This document shows positions 35,308 to 43,442 of a stretch of 64,000 nucleotides of DNA, in pieces. Position 1 is the stretch's first letter, and the number at the start of each line of letters is the position of its first letter. The stretch lies in NCBI GenBank assembly GCA_949282305.1, contig CASDPB010000093.1:1-64000 (forward strand), given 5' to 3'. This DNA is from an uncultured Lentisphaeria bacterium. GTDB taxonomy: Bacteria > Verrucomicrobiota > Lentisphaeria > Victivallales > UBA1829. The translations under genes and the position numbers were made by a program. Below the pieces are notes generated by a model. That model made no database searches. It was given only the letters and a program-made list of their open reading frames with translations, and was not told the origin of the DNA.

Positions 35308-37824
35308 TCAGTCTCCTTTCCCCATGAATTTGAATTTTCCCCATAATGAATGGTTGTGATTGTTACCCATTGTCATGGAATACCCGGAGTATTCCACAGG
35401 CTTTTTATCTGCTCCGAGCTTGTTGTTGACGAGATTGCCGAACCAGGTCTGGTAGGCCCTGGGCGCTTTCCGCTGATGCATACCGCTGAACGGGAGGAAC
35501 AGTTCAACGGTCCAGCCATTTTCCGTGACGGATACGGCGCGCTGTGCTCCGGCACACTCCCATTTCGCGTCCAGTCCGGCTTCCATGGGCTTTTCCACCT
35601 TGTAGGCGTCGCTCCAGTCGTTGCCGGGGGAAACCGCAAACTGGTAGTAGACTTCCTTCTCCGTCCCCGGCGAAAGGAAAAATTCAATGTTGTCGCTCCC
35701 GAACCAGACATCCCCTTTATTGATGACGGGTTTGCCGGAGCAGGTGAAGGCAAGGTAAATTCCGTTTTTATCCCAGAGCAGTCTTCCCTGCGGTTTCGAC
35801 GGCAGTTCCGCGCCGCGTCCCTTCGCATCCTGCATCGGAATCACGCCCGCACGGCTCCAGACTTTTTCATCCGTTTTTCCGTCAATCGCAATCCGTTCGT
35901 TCCCGCCGAGCTGCTTCACCTCATACACAGGGATCACAAGCGAAGCATAGGCGCGTGCGGCAGTGAAATCCTTCTGCCACGGCGCGGCGAAAAATTCCAC
36001 GCGCTGACGCTCGACGCTGCCGGGTGCGGTGGCGGCGTGCGCTTCTTTCAGATATGCCTCCAGACGGTCGATCGTGGGGACATTGTAGGCGCGGTAGAGA
36101 CGGTCCGGGGTAACGTTCGTGTTTGCAACAGAAACCGGTTCCCTGTTGATTCCGGCGATATAGACCTTTTCCCACCGTTCCACGAGCAGACTGTAAAACG
36201 CCTTGAGGGCGGCTCCGGCTTTTTTCCCATAGAGTTTTTCCCAATGTTCCTCCAGCGCGGCGTCGTAATCGAAATCGGGATTCCAGAACGCGCGGTAGAC
36301 CGCATAGTAGGAGTAGTAATAGTTCCAGCGGAGTCCGGAGGCATCGAAGAAAAGCCCGTCGCGGGAGAGCCACGGACGGATGCAGTTGATGTAATCGCGC
36401 ATATAGCGCCCCTGAATCGCCTGCGTGAACGCCGTGCCCTGCGCCCCGTAGGTCCATGCCGTGACCTGCCGTCCTCCGAGCACGTCATACCAGCCCTTGA
36501 AGGTTTCCCGCCACTGTTTCTGCGCCGCTTCGGATCTGCTCATCACGATTCTGCCTGAACAGACCTGAACGTCGATATTGTCGGGAATGTTTTTGCAGAC
36601 GACGGGCGGCAGTGTGTAGTTGTGATATGCCAGCACCCCGAGGCGCTTTCCGGGCAGTTCCTTTTTCAGCTCGTTTCCGATCCAGACATAGAAGTTCACG
36701 TAAAGATCGGAAAGCATTCCCGCCGCGCTGTTCCGGCGCGACGCGGGGAAGAGATGCTTGTTCTTTTCGCTGACCAGGTCATGGACGAAGGTGTCCGCCT
36801 GTCCGAACAGAACATATTCCGAGTTCGGCGGATACCAGGTGCGTCTGCCGTCGCTCCACGGCGCGCGCCATTTGCCGTCGGTGTCGTAATATTTTTTGAA
36901 CGCCTGTACCAGAAGATGCGCCAGTTCGGGATTGGTGATGTCCATCAGGTTCCCGATATGCGTCGCTGGATTGTAATACTGATATCCTTTGGTGTCGGTG
37001 AAGAAAATCGTATTTTTTCTGTCCGGATAAGCCGCAAGGAGAAGATGCGGGTCCGGGGTATGGCAGACATCATTGAAGCGTGTGGACATCGCCATGCGCC
37101 ACGCAAGATCGAACCGGTTTTCATTCTTCACGCCTTTCCACGGCATTCCTTTCCGGAAGTCTAGATTGTAGGCATAGTTGTAACGGTTTCGGAAATACGG
37201 TTCATCCGTGTATGAGAGCGGTTTGACCGTCAGGTTCGTGAGCTTCGGGGCGACGATTCCGATGCCCGGATAATAATAGCGGACTCCCAGGACACGTTCG
37301 ATGAAATCGTACGCCCCGTTCAGCGTGCCGTTGATCCGGTAACGGCTCCAGTCCATGGAGTTGTAGGTGCCCGGAAGCAGCGAGCCGTCGTGTCCGGCGA
37401 TCACGATGCCCCGGTCGAAACTTTTCACAAGAAATGCCTCTTTCGGAAGTTCCAGCGGTTTCAGCCCGAGTCGGTCCGTCAGGGAACTTTTTCCCACGGC
37501 AATGACATACGGCGCTTTTTCCGCCGCTTCCGAATCCGCATCCACGACTTCCGGTTTCTGCCCGGTCGTCCGTTCCAGTGCGTCCGTCAACGCCTCGACC
37601 GCCAGCGTGATCGACTGCCAGTGCCGTGGCGTGCCTTTTTCCGCCTTTCCGTCCCGGACGATTACAAAATTCAGTCTGCCGTCTTTTATCAGCGGAAGAC
37701 CGTCATGTTTCGGCGTTTCCCTGAACTTCACCGGATTCAGTGCCGGGTTCGCATACGGCTCCGGCGCGGCGGCCGCCGTCAGTGCGGCGAAAGCGCAGAT
37801 TAGAAATGACAGTGTTTTCGTCAT
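35308..37824 (-). CDS. Secreted DUF4838 protein with alpha-glucuronidase-like N-terminus and CBM9-like C-terminus
   Basis: 838 residues from ATG 37824, which opens a signal peptide ([19 protein letters not shown]). An N-terminal alpha/beta domain like those preceding GH67 and DUF4838 barrels follows (VIAVGKSSLTDRLGL, GAYDFIERVLGVRYYYPG). The central DUF4838 barrel has VLAYHNYTLPP and WTYGAQGTAF. A C-terminal beta-sandwich (about 650-838; AIDGKTDEKVWSRAGVIP, GSDNIEFFLSPG) is of CBM9/DOMON type. It is probably a glycan-active enzyme of unproven specificity. AAGGAGA precedes the start. Confidence 0.87.
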   Translation of the reverse strand: MTKTLSFLICAFAALTAAAAPEPYANPALNPVKFRETPKHDGLPLIKDGRLNFVIVRDGKAEKGTPRHWQSITLAVEALTDALERTTGQKPEVVDADSEAAEKAPYVIAVGKSSLTDRLGLKPLELPKEAFLVKSFDRGIVIAGHDGSLLPGTYNSMDWSRYRINGTLNGAYDFIERVLGVRYYYPGIGIVAPKLTNLTVKPLSYTDEPYFRNRYNYAYNLDFRKGMPWKGVKNENRFDLAWRMAMSTRFNDVCHTPDPHLLLAAYPDRKNTIFFTDTKGYQYYNPATHIGNLMDITNPELAHLLVQAFKKYYDTDGKWRAPWSDGRRTWYPPNSEYVLFGQADTFVHDLVSEKNKHLFPASRRNSAAGMLSDLYVNFYVWIGNELKKELPGKRLGVLAYHNYTLPPVVCKNIPDNIDVQVCSGRIVMSRSEAAQKQWRETFKGWYDVLGGRQVTAWTYGAQGTAFTQAIQGRYMRDYINCIRPWLSRDGLFFDASGLRWNYYYSYYAVYRAFWNPDFDYDAALEEHWEKLYGKKAGAALKAFYSLLVERWEKVYIAGINREPVSVANTNVTPDRLYRAYNVPTIDRLEAYLKEAHAATAPGSVERQRVEFFAAPWQKDFTAARAYASLVIPVYEVKQLGGNERIAIDGKTDEKVWSRAGVIPMQDAKGRGAELPSKPQGRLLWDKNGIYLAFTCSGKPVINKGDVWFGSDNIEFFLSPGTEKEVYYQFAVSPGNDWSDAYKVEKPMEAGLDAKWECAGAQRAVSVTENGWTVELFLPFSGMHQRKAPRAYQTWFGNLVNNKLGADKKPVEYSGYSMTMGNNHNHSLWGKFKFMGKGD

Positions 37825-37861
37825 ACGTATCAGTCTCCTTCTGATGAAATATTGGTTGAAA

Positions 37862-38845
37862 TCATTGTCCGAACCAGAACAATACATCCTTTGTCCACTG
37901 GGAAGGCATGGTCAGACTCCAGACGATGCGTGCGCGTGTAATATATTCCGCATGACCGTCAAAGAATATGCCGTTCAGCCCGTTGCCGTGCCTGCCGAGT
38001 CCCATGTGCGCCTCCCCGGTGAAGTAGTAGTAGCCGTGAATGGCGTTGTAAGGATTTGGGTCATAACCTCCATTGACGATTTTCCCGTAAGGCTGGCTGT
38101 TGAACGCATTGTATTTCGTATCAATCAGCAGGGCTTTCCGGGACGGGGATTTGACTTTGGAAAAAGTTTTGACCGCCTGCCGGGAATATACCGGATTGCC
38201 GGTGCTGTAAAGATGTCCGCCGACATTGTACTGATGCATTCCGTAATGCGGCAGACCGATATAGATTGCGTCGATGTTCAATGCCGGGCATTTCAGAATG
38301 CCTTTCCGGAAACGTGCCGGAATAGTGTCGAAATGACGCTGGGAGGCGTTGGAGTGTCTGGTTATGGCTTCGTAGGGGATTCCCCAGTAGGGGGCGACCA
38401 GATGCGCCCAGGTGATACTGCCGTCCTCGTATCCCGTGAAACCGCGGTTGTCGTAAATATCGCCGGTCAGGTTCATTTTGTAAGGCGGAATAATGTCATT
38501 GTGATCCATGGAATAACCGATCAGTCCGCCGCCGACCTGCTTGATGTTGCTCTGGCAGACCGCGCGTTTTGCCATTGAGCGCGCCTTGTTCAGTGCCGGC
38601 AGCAGCATTGCCGCGAGAATCGCGATGATCGCAATCACGATGAGAAGCTCGATCAATGTGAAAACCCTTGTTTTCACCCTGAAAGTAAGAGCAGAAGAAC
38701 AAGGAACTCTGAAGTAAGAAGGAACGGGAAAACATTTGAACAATTCAACATCAGAACAATTCAACAATCGAAGGAAGAAAGAAGAAGCAAGGCGGGGACG
38801 GGATTGGCTTCTGCCTGAATGGAATGTCCTTTTCAAAGTTTTCAT
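37862..38845 (-). CDS. Pseudopilin-like protein with unusually long leader
   Basis: 327 residues if ATG 38845 is used. [20 protein letters not shown] is the prepilin-type helix and [22 protein letters not shown] is the typical continuation. The C-terminal domain carries [20 protein letters not shown], the H-x9-DG signature. The leader before Phe62 is 61 residues, Ser/Phe/Leu/Arg/Cys-rich, and the residue before the cleavage point is Val instead of Gly. A GTG at about 38674 would give a six-residue leader, but neither start has a convincing ribosome site. It sits between the LacI regulator and the DUF4838 gene. Confidence 0.85.
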   Translation of the reverse strand: MKTLKRTFHSGRSQSRPRLASSFFLRLLNCSDVELFKCFPVPSYFRVPCSSALTFRVKTRVFTLIELLIVIAIIAILAAMLLPALNKARSMAKRAVCQSNIKQVGGGLIGYSMDHNDIIPPYKMNLTGDIYDNRGFTGYEDGSITWAHLVAPYWGIPYEAITRHSNASQRHFDTIPARFRKGILKCPALNIDAIYIGLPHYGMHQYNVGGHLYSTGNPVYSRQAVKTFSKVKSPSRKALLIDTKYNAFNSQPYGKIVNGGYDPNPYNAIHGYYYFTGEAHMGLGRHGNGLNGIFFDGHAEYITRARIVWSLTMPSQWTKDVLFWFGQ

Positions 38846-38932
38846 CATGAAAAACTCAACAAATGTGCATAATGCGGAGATGCTGCATGAATGCGGACTC
38901 CCTGCGTGTCTCATTTTCATCCTCCCTTTTCT

Positions 38933-39976
38933 TCAGTTATGCTCTATGAAAGTTCCCGGATAAAAACGTTCTCCCGGAGAAAAATCGTCGGACAGCAGCA
39001 GCTTTACCGCATCGACAGCCATCTCCCTGCGGGGATAGGACATGTTGGAGAGACGCGGAGAAAAACGGAGACAGTCCTGATTGTCATAGGCATAAACAAT
39101 CTTCACGCTTTCCGGCAGTCCGAGGTTCGCCTGCAGTGAAACGCTGTAATTCCAGCTTATTTTTTCCGTCTGCAGGAAAATCAGCGCATCGAACGGATTT
39201 TCCCGGTATGCGCGCGCAAATTCCTCCGGCTGATAGTCCGCCTCGCTCATGACAATGCAGTTGCGGTAAGGATTCCCGTATTTTTCCAGAATGTTTGAGA
39301 CGCCGGTAATCGACGGATATTCCGGCTCATCCATGTATTCCCTGTAAACCGTAAGGGCGATCCTGGAGAATCCCTGTTCCAGCAGATGCTCCGTCAAAGT
39401 TTCATATCCCCGGCGGTTGCGATAGGTGAAGATCGCCCATTCATCCGCGAAGCGCAGCGTCATGTTTCTCCAGAATTCCTCGCCCTGTATCAGCGCAATG
39501 CGGCACCCCCGCCGTGAAAGCTCCGCCAGCGGCACCATGAACCACGGAGAAAGCGCCAGAATCCGGGAACCGGAACCAAACTTCTTCAGCCACGGCCATT
39601 CGATTTTGTTCGGGTCGTTCGCTTTGGAAACCGGCAGGATCTCCACCATTCCGCCGGCATCCGCCGCAGCTTGGAAGATGCCGGGGAGCACTTCGTTCAG
39701 GATGCGGGAATTTCTGCCGGGCATTTCGAGAAAATCCGGGGTGGGAGTCAGCACCGTGACTTTCGGCGGCTCCGCGTCCTGCGCATCCGGAGTCAGAAGG
39801 CGGTTCAGCTTCCTGTCCGCCCGGTTGGAACGGTATTTCAGATCCGCGGCAACCGACCGGACACGCGATATGACCTCGTCGGAAACCTGTCCCGCCGTTT
39901 TGCCGTTCAGGATTCGGGAGACGGTCATCTGGCTGACTCCCGCCTGCTGCGCAATATCTTTCAGAGTAATGCCCAT
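38933..39976 (-). CDS. LacI-family transcriptional regulator
   Basis: 347 residues. The N-terminal helix-turn-helix and hinge are typical: ITLKDIAQQAGVSQMTVSRILNGKTAGQVSDEVISRV. The C-terminal periplasmic-binding-protein-like domain (about 70-345) is divergent. GGAGCG lies 5 nt upstream of ATG 39976. It heads the minus-strand cassette with the pseudopilin, DUF4838 protein, secreted unknown and M55 peptidase, and a near-perfect palindrome lies 24 bp upstream of its start. Confidence 0.93.
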   Translation of the reverse strand: MGITLKDIAQQAGVSQMTVSRILNGKTAGQVSDEVISRVRSVAADLKYRSNRADRKLNRLLTPDAQDAEPPKVTVLTPTPDFLEMPGRNSRILNEVLPGIFQAAADAGGMVEILPVSKANDPNKIEWPWLKKFGSGSRILALSPWFMVPLAELSRRGCRIALIQGEEFWRNMTLRFADEWAIFTYRNRRGYETLTEHLLEQGFSRIALTVYREYMDEPEYPSITGVSNILEKYGNPYRNCIVMSEADYQPEEFARAYRENPFDALIFLQTEKISWNYSVSLQANLGLPESVKIVYAYDNQDCLRFSPRLSNMSYPRREMAVDAVKLLLSDDFSPGERFYPGTFIEHN

Positions 39977-39999
39977 GGCGCTCCGTATTTTTATTGAAC

Positions 40000-40023
40000 T
40001 TTAATTGTAACGTTATAATTAAA
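40000..40023. promoter_or_regulatory. Candidate LacI-type operator
   Basis: A 24-bp palindrome centred on the CG at 40011-40012, with one mismatched pair (left half TTTAATTGTAAC, right half GTTATAATTAAA). Central CG and AT-rich flanks are typical of LacI-family sites. The location just upstream of the lacI-type gene points to autoregulation of the cassette. Confidence 0.65.
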
Positions 40024-40262
40024 TTATAATGAAAAATCGGAAAATGTCAATAGGCAAATCCTGCGGAACGGATTTTTTTCCGAAAAATAATCCTGCGGGA
40101 CAGGGCAGGTGCCGGGAGAGGTGCGGCAAAGCGGGCAGACGGGGCATTGCGCTGTCCCGCTTCGTCTTCATCATAAAAATCAATTTTGACCATTGCATTT
40201 ATCAATATGACTTTTCCTGTCCGTCTTATATAGTAACCGCAGATCACAAGGAGGAATTTTGA

Positions 40263-43097
40263 ATGAGCACGAAAATGTTTCAGGCGATTGCATTGGCTGT
40301 TTCCGCGGTTCTGTTTCTGACTTCCTGTGCCTCCAGTGAACGCATGGGAAGAATGTCCGGCATGATCCGGAGTTATGAAAAACCGCGCGCGGAACGGATT
40401 GAAAATTTTTCCGTCGGCGGCAGTGACACGGTTTCCCGGGAAGAGTTTTCACCGCTGAATGACTCCCTCATCAATCTCTGGCCTGTCTTCTACCGGAACA
40501 GGTTCTATGTTTCCGTCCTCTGGCCGCTGATCGACAGCGATCCTTACGGATTTGCCGTGCGCCCGTTCTATAACCAGGAGGGCAATGAATATGCCGTTCT
40601 TTTTCCGCTTTGCGCATGGAACCCGGTCAATGGCGACGGCTGGATTGCAAACAGTTACTGGAACCGTCGCTGTTTCGGGGCGGCGCCGTTCTTCCACCAT
40701 TCCCGGGGAGCTGAGGCATTCAGTTATTATGCCCTGGCATGGCGGCATGGCGACAGCTGGGGCGTCTTTCCCTTTGCCCGGTTCGGCAGAGGTTTTTCCT
40801 ATGCGGGCCCGGCATGGTGGTCGCGGAATGGGGAAGGGGGGCTTGAGTCCGGCGGATTCTTTCCCATGGCAAGATTCCACCGGGATTTCAATTTCTTCGG
40901 TCCGGCATGGTGGTACCGCGGCGGTCATGTATCATGGGGCGTCTTTCCCGCCGCACGTTTTTCCTCGGAGAAGGACAGCCTGAACTATGTCGGTCCCTTC
41001 TGGCGCGGGGGAGATTCTTTCGGTCTCTTTCCGGCGGCGAAGTACTCTCCGAAGGGAATCAGTTATGCCGGTCCATTCTGGAAAGACCGTTCCGACGGCA
41101 CCTTCGGCATCTTTCCTGTTTTCCGCTTCCGCAACGTTCTTGACCATTTTCTGTTTCCTCTTTACTGCATCGGCGACAACGGCGGTTTCTTTCTGAGTCC
41201 GCTGGCGGCATGGGAGAAGGACAGAATGTTTTCCATTCTCGGACCGCTTTACCTTGTGAACCGGAACCGGAGCGAGATCAGGGACGACGGAAATCCGATG
41301 TTTTACCGCGGCGGCGGGAAGTCGGAAAGCTGTTTCCGGATGTTCGGGCTTGTCGGATATGCCGGGAGCCGCTCCGTCTGCAATTGGAAAAAAGAGTGCG
41401 ATCTGACGAAACTGAAGACAGCGCGCGTCAGGGATTTTGCCGGGCATCGTCCTTACCTGCAATATCAGCTGGACAAACTCGGCTGCGGGGAGAAACTGCC
41501 GGAAACCGATGCCGGGTTGAAGGAGTTGAAAATCAGACTGAAACGGGAGGTGACGGAGGAAAAGACGGATTATTTCGGGATTGTGCCGCTGTTTCACTAT
41601 GATGCGTCCCCTGCGGAACGGACGTTCCGTTTTCTGTTCTGCCTGCCTTATTACAACAAAAAAGCGGGAAGCGAAGAACTCAGTTTCCTCGGCCCGTTCC
41701 TTTTCAGCGGCAGGAAGAGGCAATACACGGACCGTCAGGCGCAGATCGCGGCTGTTGAGAAGAATGCCGCCGTATCGAATTCAAGGCTGCTTTCGCTTCC
41801 TCTGCTTTTCAGTGTGGAGACAAGAGAATATTACGCGGATTCCCCTGCGGCGCGGAAGCTGAAAAAACTGATAGCCGACTTCCGGAAGGATCGCGGACTT
41901 TCGGATCGTGCGAAGATCGACGGCGCACTCCGCAGCCTGGACCCGTCGCTCTCCCTCCCGGAGAGTGTCACCGATCCGGATTCCTTCCAGGCGTTTCTCG
42001 GCGATGTGATTGCAAAACAGAACTTGCCGACCGGAAGCGACTGGGGCGGCGGCTGTCTTCCGCTGTTCCTGAAGGCGGCGGGGACCCGTCATTGGATTTT
42101 CCCCGTGCTGCTCAGCAGTTTTGAAAAGACGGAAGAAAGAACTTTTTTCTTCTCCCTCCCGCTTCTTACCCGTATCAGGGAGACCCCCTGCGTGAAGCAG
42201 CGGCACATTCTGTTTCCCTTTGGCTGGACGGAGTCGGACAAGACATATCGTCGGGATATGACTGAGGTTTGTGAACAGGACGGGATTTTTCAGAATGACT
42301 CCCATACGGAGGAATCCAGGCTCGGAATTCTGCTGTGGCTGTACCATCGGAACGAAAGCACCGGTCTTGTCGCGCTTCGGAAAGGCGAGGCGGCCGGGCT
42401 GAACCGTCTGCGCGGTCTGCTGCGTTCCAGAATGGAGCATCTGAAGCGCATTGCCGCGGAGGAGCCGGGAAATATGGAGAAACGGAAGAAACTGGAAAAG
42501 GAGCTGGCGGGAAGGACGGGAAAGGAGATTCCGCTGTCCGATGCCGCCGCATGTCGGAAAGCCGCGGAGACGGCAGGGAAGGACGGATCCCTCAAAAGAC
42601 GTCTGCGGATGCTCGCAAAGGATTACGACGGCATGGCGGATGCCCGGGGCGCGTTGCAATCTTCAGAAAAGGAACTGAGGGACCTTCTGGCAGTGTTCGG
42701 CATCTTTCCGGAGGGGCGGGATCTTCTTTCCGCGGAAAAATTGAAATCGTGTTTTGATTCTCTTTATGGAACCCGCATCGGGGAACGCAGGGTGAAGCGG
42801 TACGGCACCTGGTTTTCAGGCAGGGAGGTCTGCGGCGATGACTACCGGTGGCATGTCGGATTCTTTCTGGCAAACGGTTCCGGCATCGGCGGATGCGAAG
42901 AGGTGCGTATTCTCCGATGGCTCTACCGTTTCCGCAGAAACGGTAACAGGACGGAAACGCTGTTTCCGTTTTTCTCGCTGCAGCGGGACGGAGCCGACAG
43001 CCGCATCTCTTTTCTGTGGCGGGTCTGGGAACGCAGAGTCGTGAACGGCAAGGTCAGCGGCCATGTGTTCTTCATTCCCTTCGGAGAGCGTGCGTGA
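40263..43097 (+). CDS. Large lipoprotein with repeated FP-x-ARF / GP-x-W motifs, function unknown
   Basis: 944 residues; AGGAGG precedes ATG 40263. The N-terminus has a signal peptide with lipobox LTSC, so it is probably an outer- or inner-membrane lipoprotein. Residues about 70-350 are built from imperfect 22-30-residue units such as WGVFPFARFGRGFSYAGPAW, GGFFPMARFHRDFNFFGPAW and FGLFPAAKYSPKGISYAGPF. Related units recur near 430-490 (FGIVPLFHYD, LSFLGPFLFSGR), 600-660 and the C-terminus (NGNRTETLFPFFSLQRDG). Between them are helical, charged segments. The pattern suggests a repeat beta structure. I do not recognise the family. Its 3' end overlaps the convergent arsR-type gene by 26 bp. Confidence 0.85.
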   Translation: MSTKMFQAIALAVSAVLFLTSCASSERMGRMSGMIRSYEKPRAERIENFSVGGSDTVSREEFSPLNDSLINLWPVFYRNRFYVSVLWPLIDSDPYGFAVRPFYNQEGNEYAVLFPLCAWNPVNGDGWIANSYWNRRCFGAAPFFHHSRGAEAFSYYALAWRHGDSWGVFPFARFGRGFSYAGPAWWSRNGEGGLESGGFFPMARFHRDFNFFGPAWWYRGGHVSWGVFPAARFSSEKDSLNYVGPFWRGGDSFGLFPAAKYSPKGISYAGPFWKDRSDGTFGIFPVFRFRNVLDHFLFPLYCIGDNGGFFLSPLAAWEKDRMFSILGPLYLVNRNRSEIRDDGNPMFYRGGGKSESCFRMFGLVGYAGSRSVCNWKKECDLTKLKTARVRDFAGHRPYLQYQLDKLGCGEKLPETDAGLKELKIRLKREVTEEKTDYFGIVPLFHYDASPAERTFRFLFCLPYYNKKAGSEELSFLGPFLFSGRKRQYTDRQAQIAAVEKNAAVSNSRLLSLPLLFSVETREYYADSPAARKLKKLIADFRKDRGLSDRAKIDGALRSLDPSLSLPESVTDPDSFQAFLGDVIAKQNLPTGSDWGGGCLPLFLKAAGTRHWIFPVLLSSFEKTEERTFFFSLPLLTRIRETPCVKQRHILFPFGWTESDKTYRRDMTEVCEQDGIFQNDSHTEESRLGILLWLYHRNESTGLVALRKGEAAGLNRLRGLLRSRMEHLKRIAAEEPGNMEKRKKLEKELAGRTGKEIPLSDAAACRKAAETAGKDGSLKRRLRMLAKDYDGMADARGALQSSEKELRDLLAVFGIFPEGRDLLSAEKLKSCFDSLYGTRIGERRVKRYGTWFSGREVCGDDYRWHVGFFLANGSGIGGCEEVRILRWLYRFRRNGNRTETLFPFFSLQRDGADSRISFLWRVWERRVVNGKVSGHVFFIPFGERA

Positions 43098-43413
43098 TGT
43101 CCCGGGAAGCAACCGGCGCGGGGTGTTCTGAACGCTTTCTCATGCAGTTGAGAATCGTCAGACAGTGTTCCTCGCTGATTGTGTAGAAGATCCTGCGTCC
43201 GGAGCGGCGCCGGGAGATCAGCCCGCTCCTGCGCAGGAGGTTCAGATTTTGCGAAATCGCTCCCTGATGTCCGTCGACGCCCTCCACGATTTCCGATACG
43301 GCGGATTCTCCATGCAGGTCCAGAAATTCAATGATGCGGAGCCGCTGAACATTTCCAAGGAGTTTCAGCACCTCGCTCATTTGCACGACATAATTTTCAG
43401 GAAGAGTTTTCAT
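43072..43413 (-). CDS. ArsR-family transcriptional repressor
   Basis: 113 residues from ATG 43413. Winged-helix features: MSEVLKLLGNVQRLRIIEFL, SAVSEIVEGVDGHQGAISQNLNLLRRSGLISRRRSGRRIFYTI. The only cysteines are in the C-terminal helix (HCLTILNC). The helix-2 cysteine of persulfide sensors of the BigR/SqrR type is absent, so the signal is uncertain. It lies 29 nt downstream of the sulfur-handling fusion gene, in the same operon, and probably represses it from the half-sites at 45888-45919. Confidence 0.9.
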   Translation of the reverse strand: MKTLPENYVVQMSEVLKLLGNVQRLRIIEFLDLHGESAVSEIVEGVDGHQGAISQNLNLLRRSGLISRRRSGRRIFYTISEEHCLTILNCMRKRSEHPAPVASRDITHALRRE

Positions 43414-43442
43414 GTTTTTCACCGGAGCCGGGTGTATCCTTT

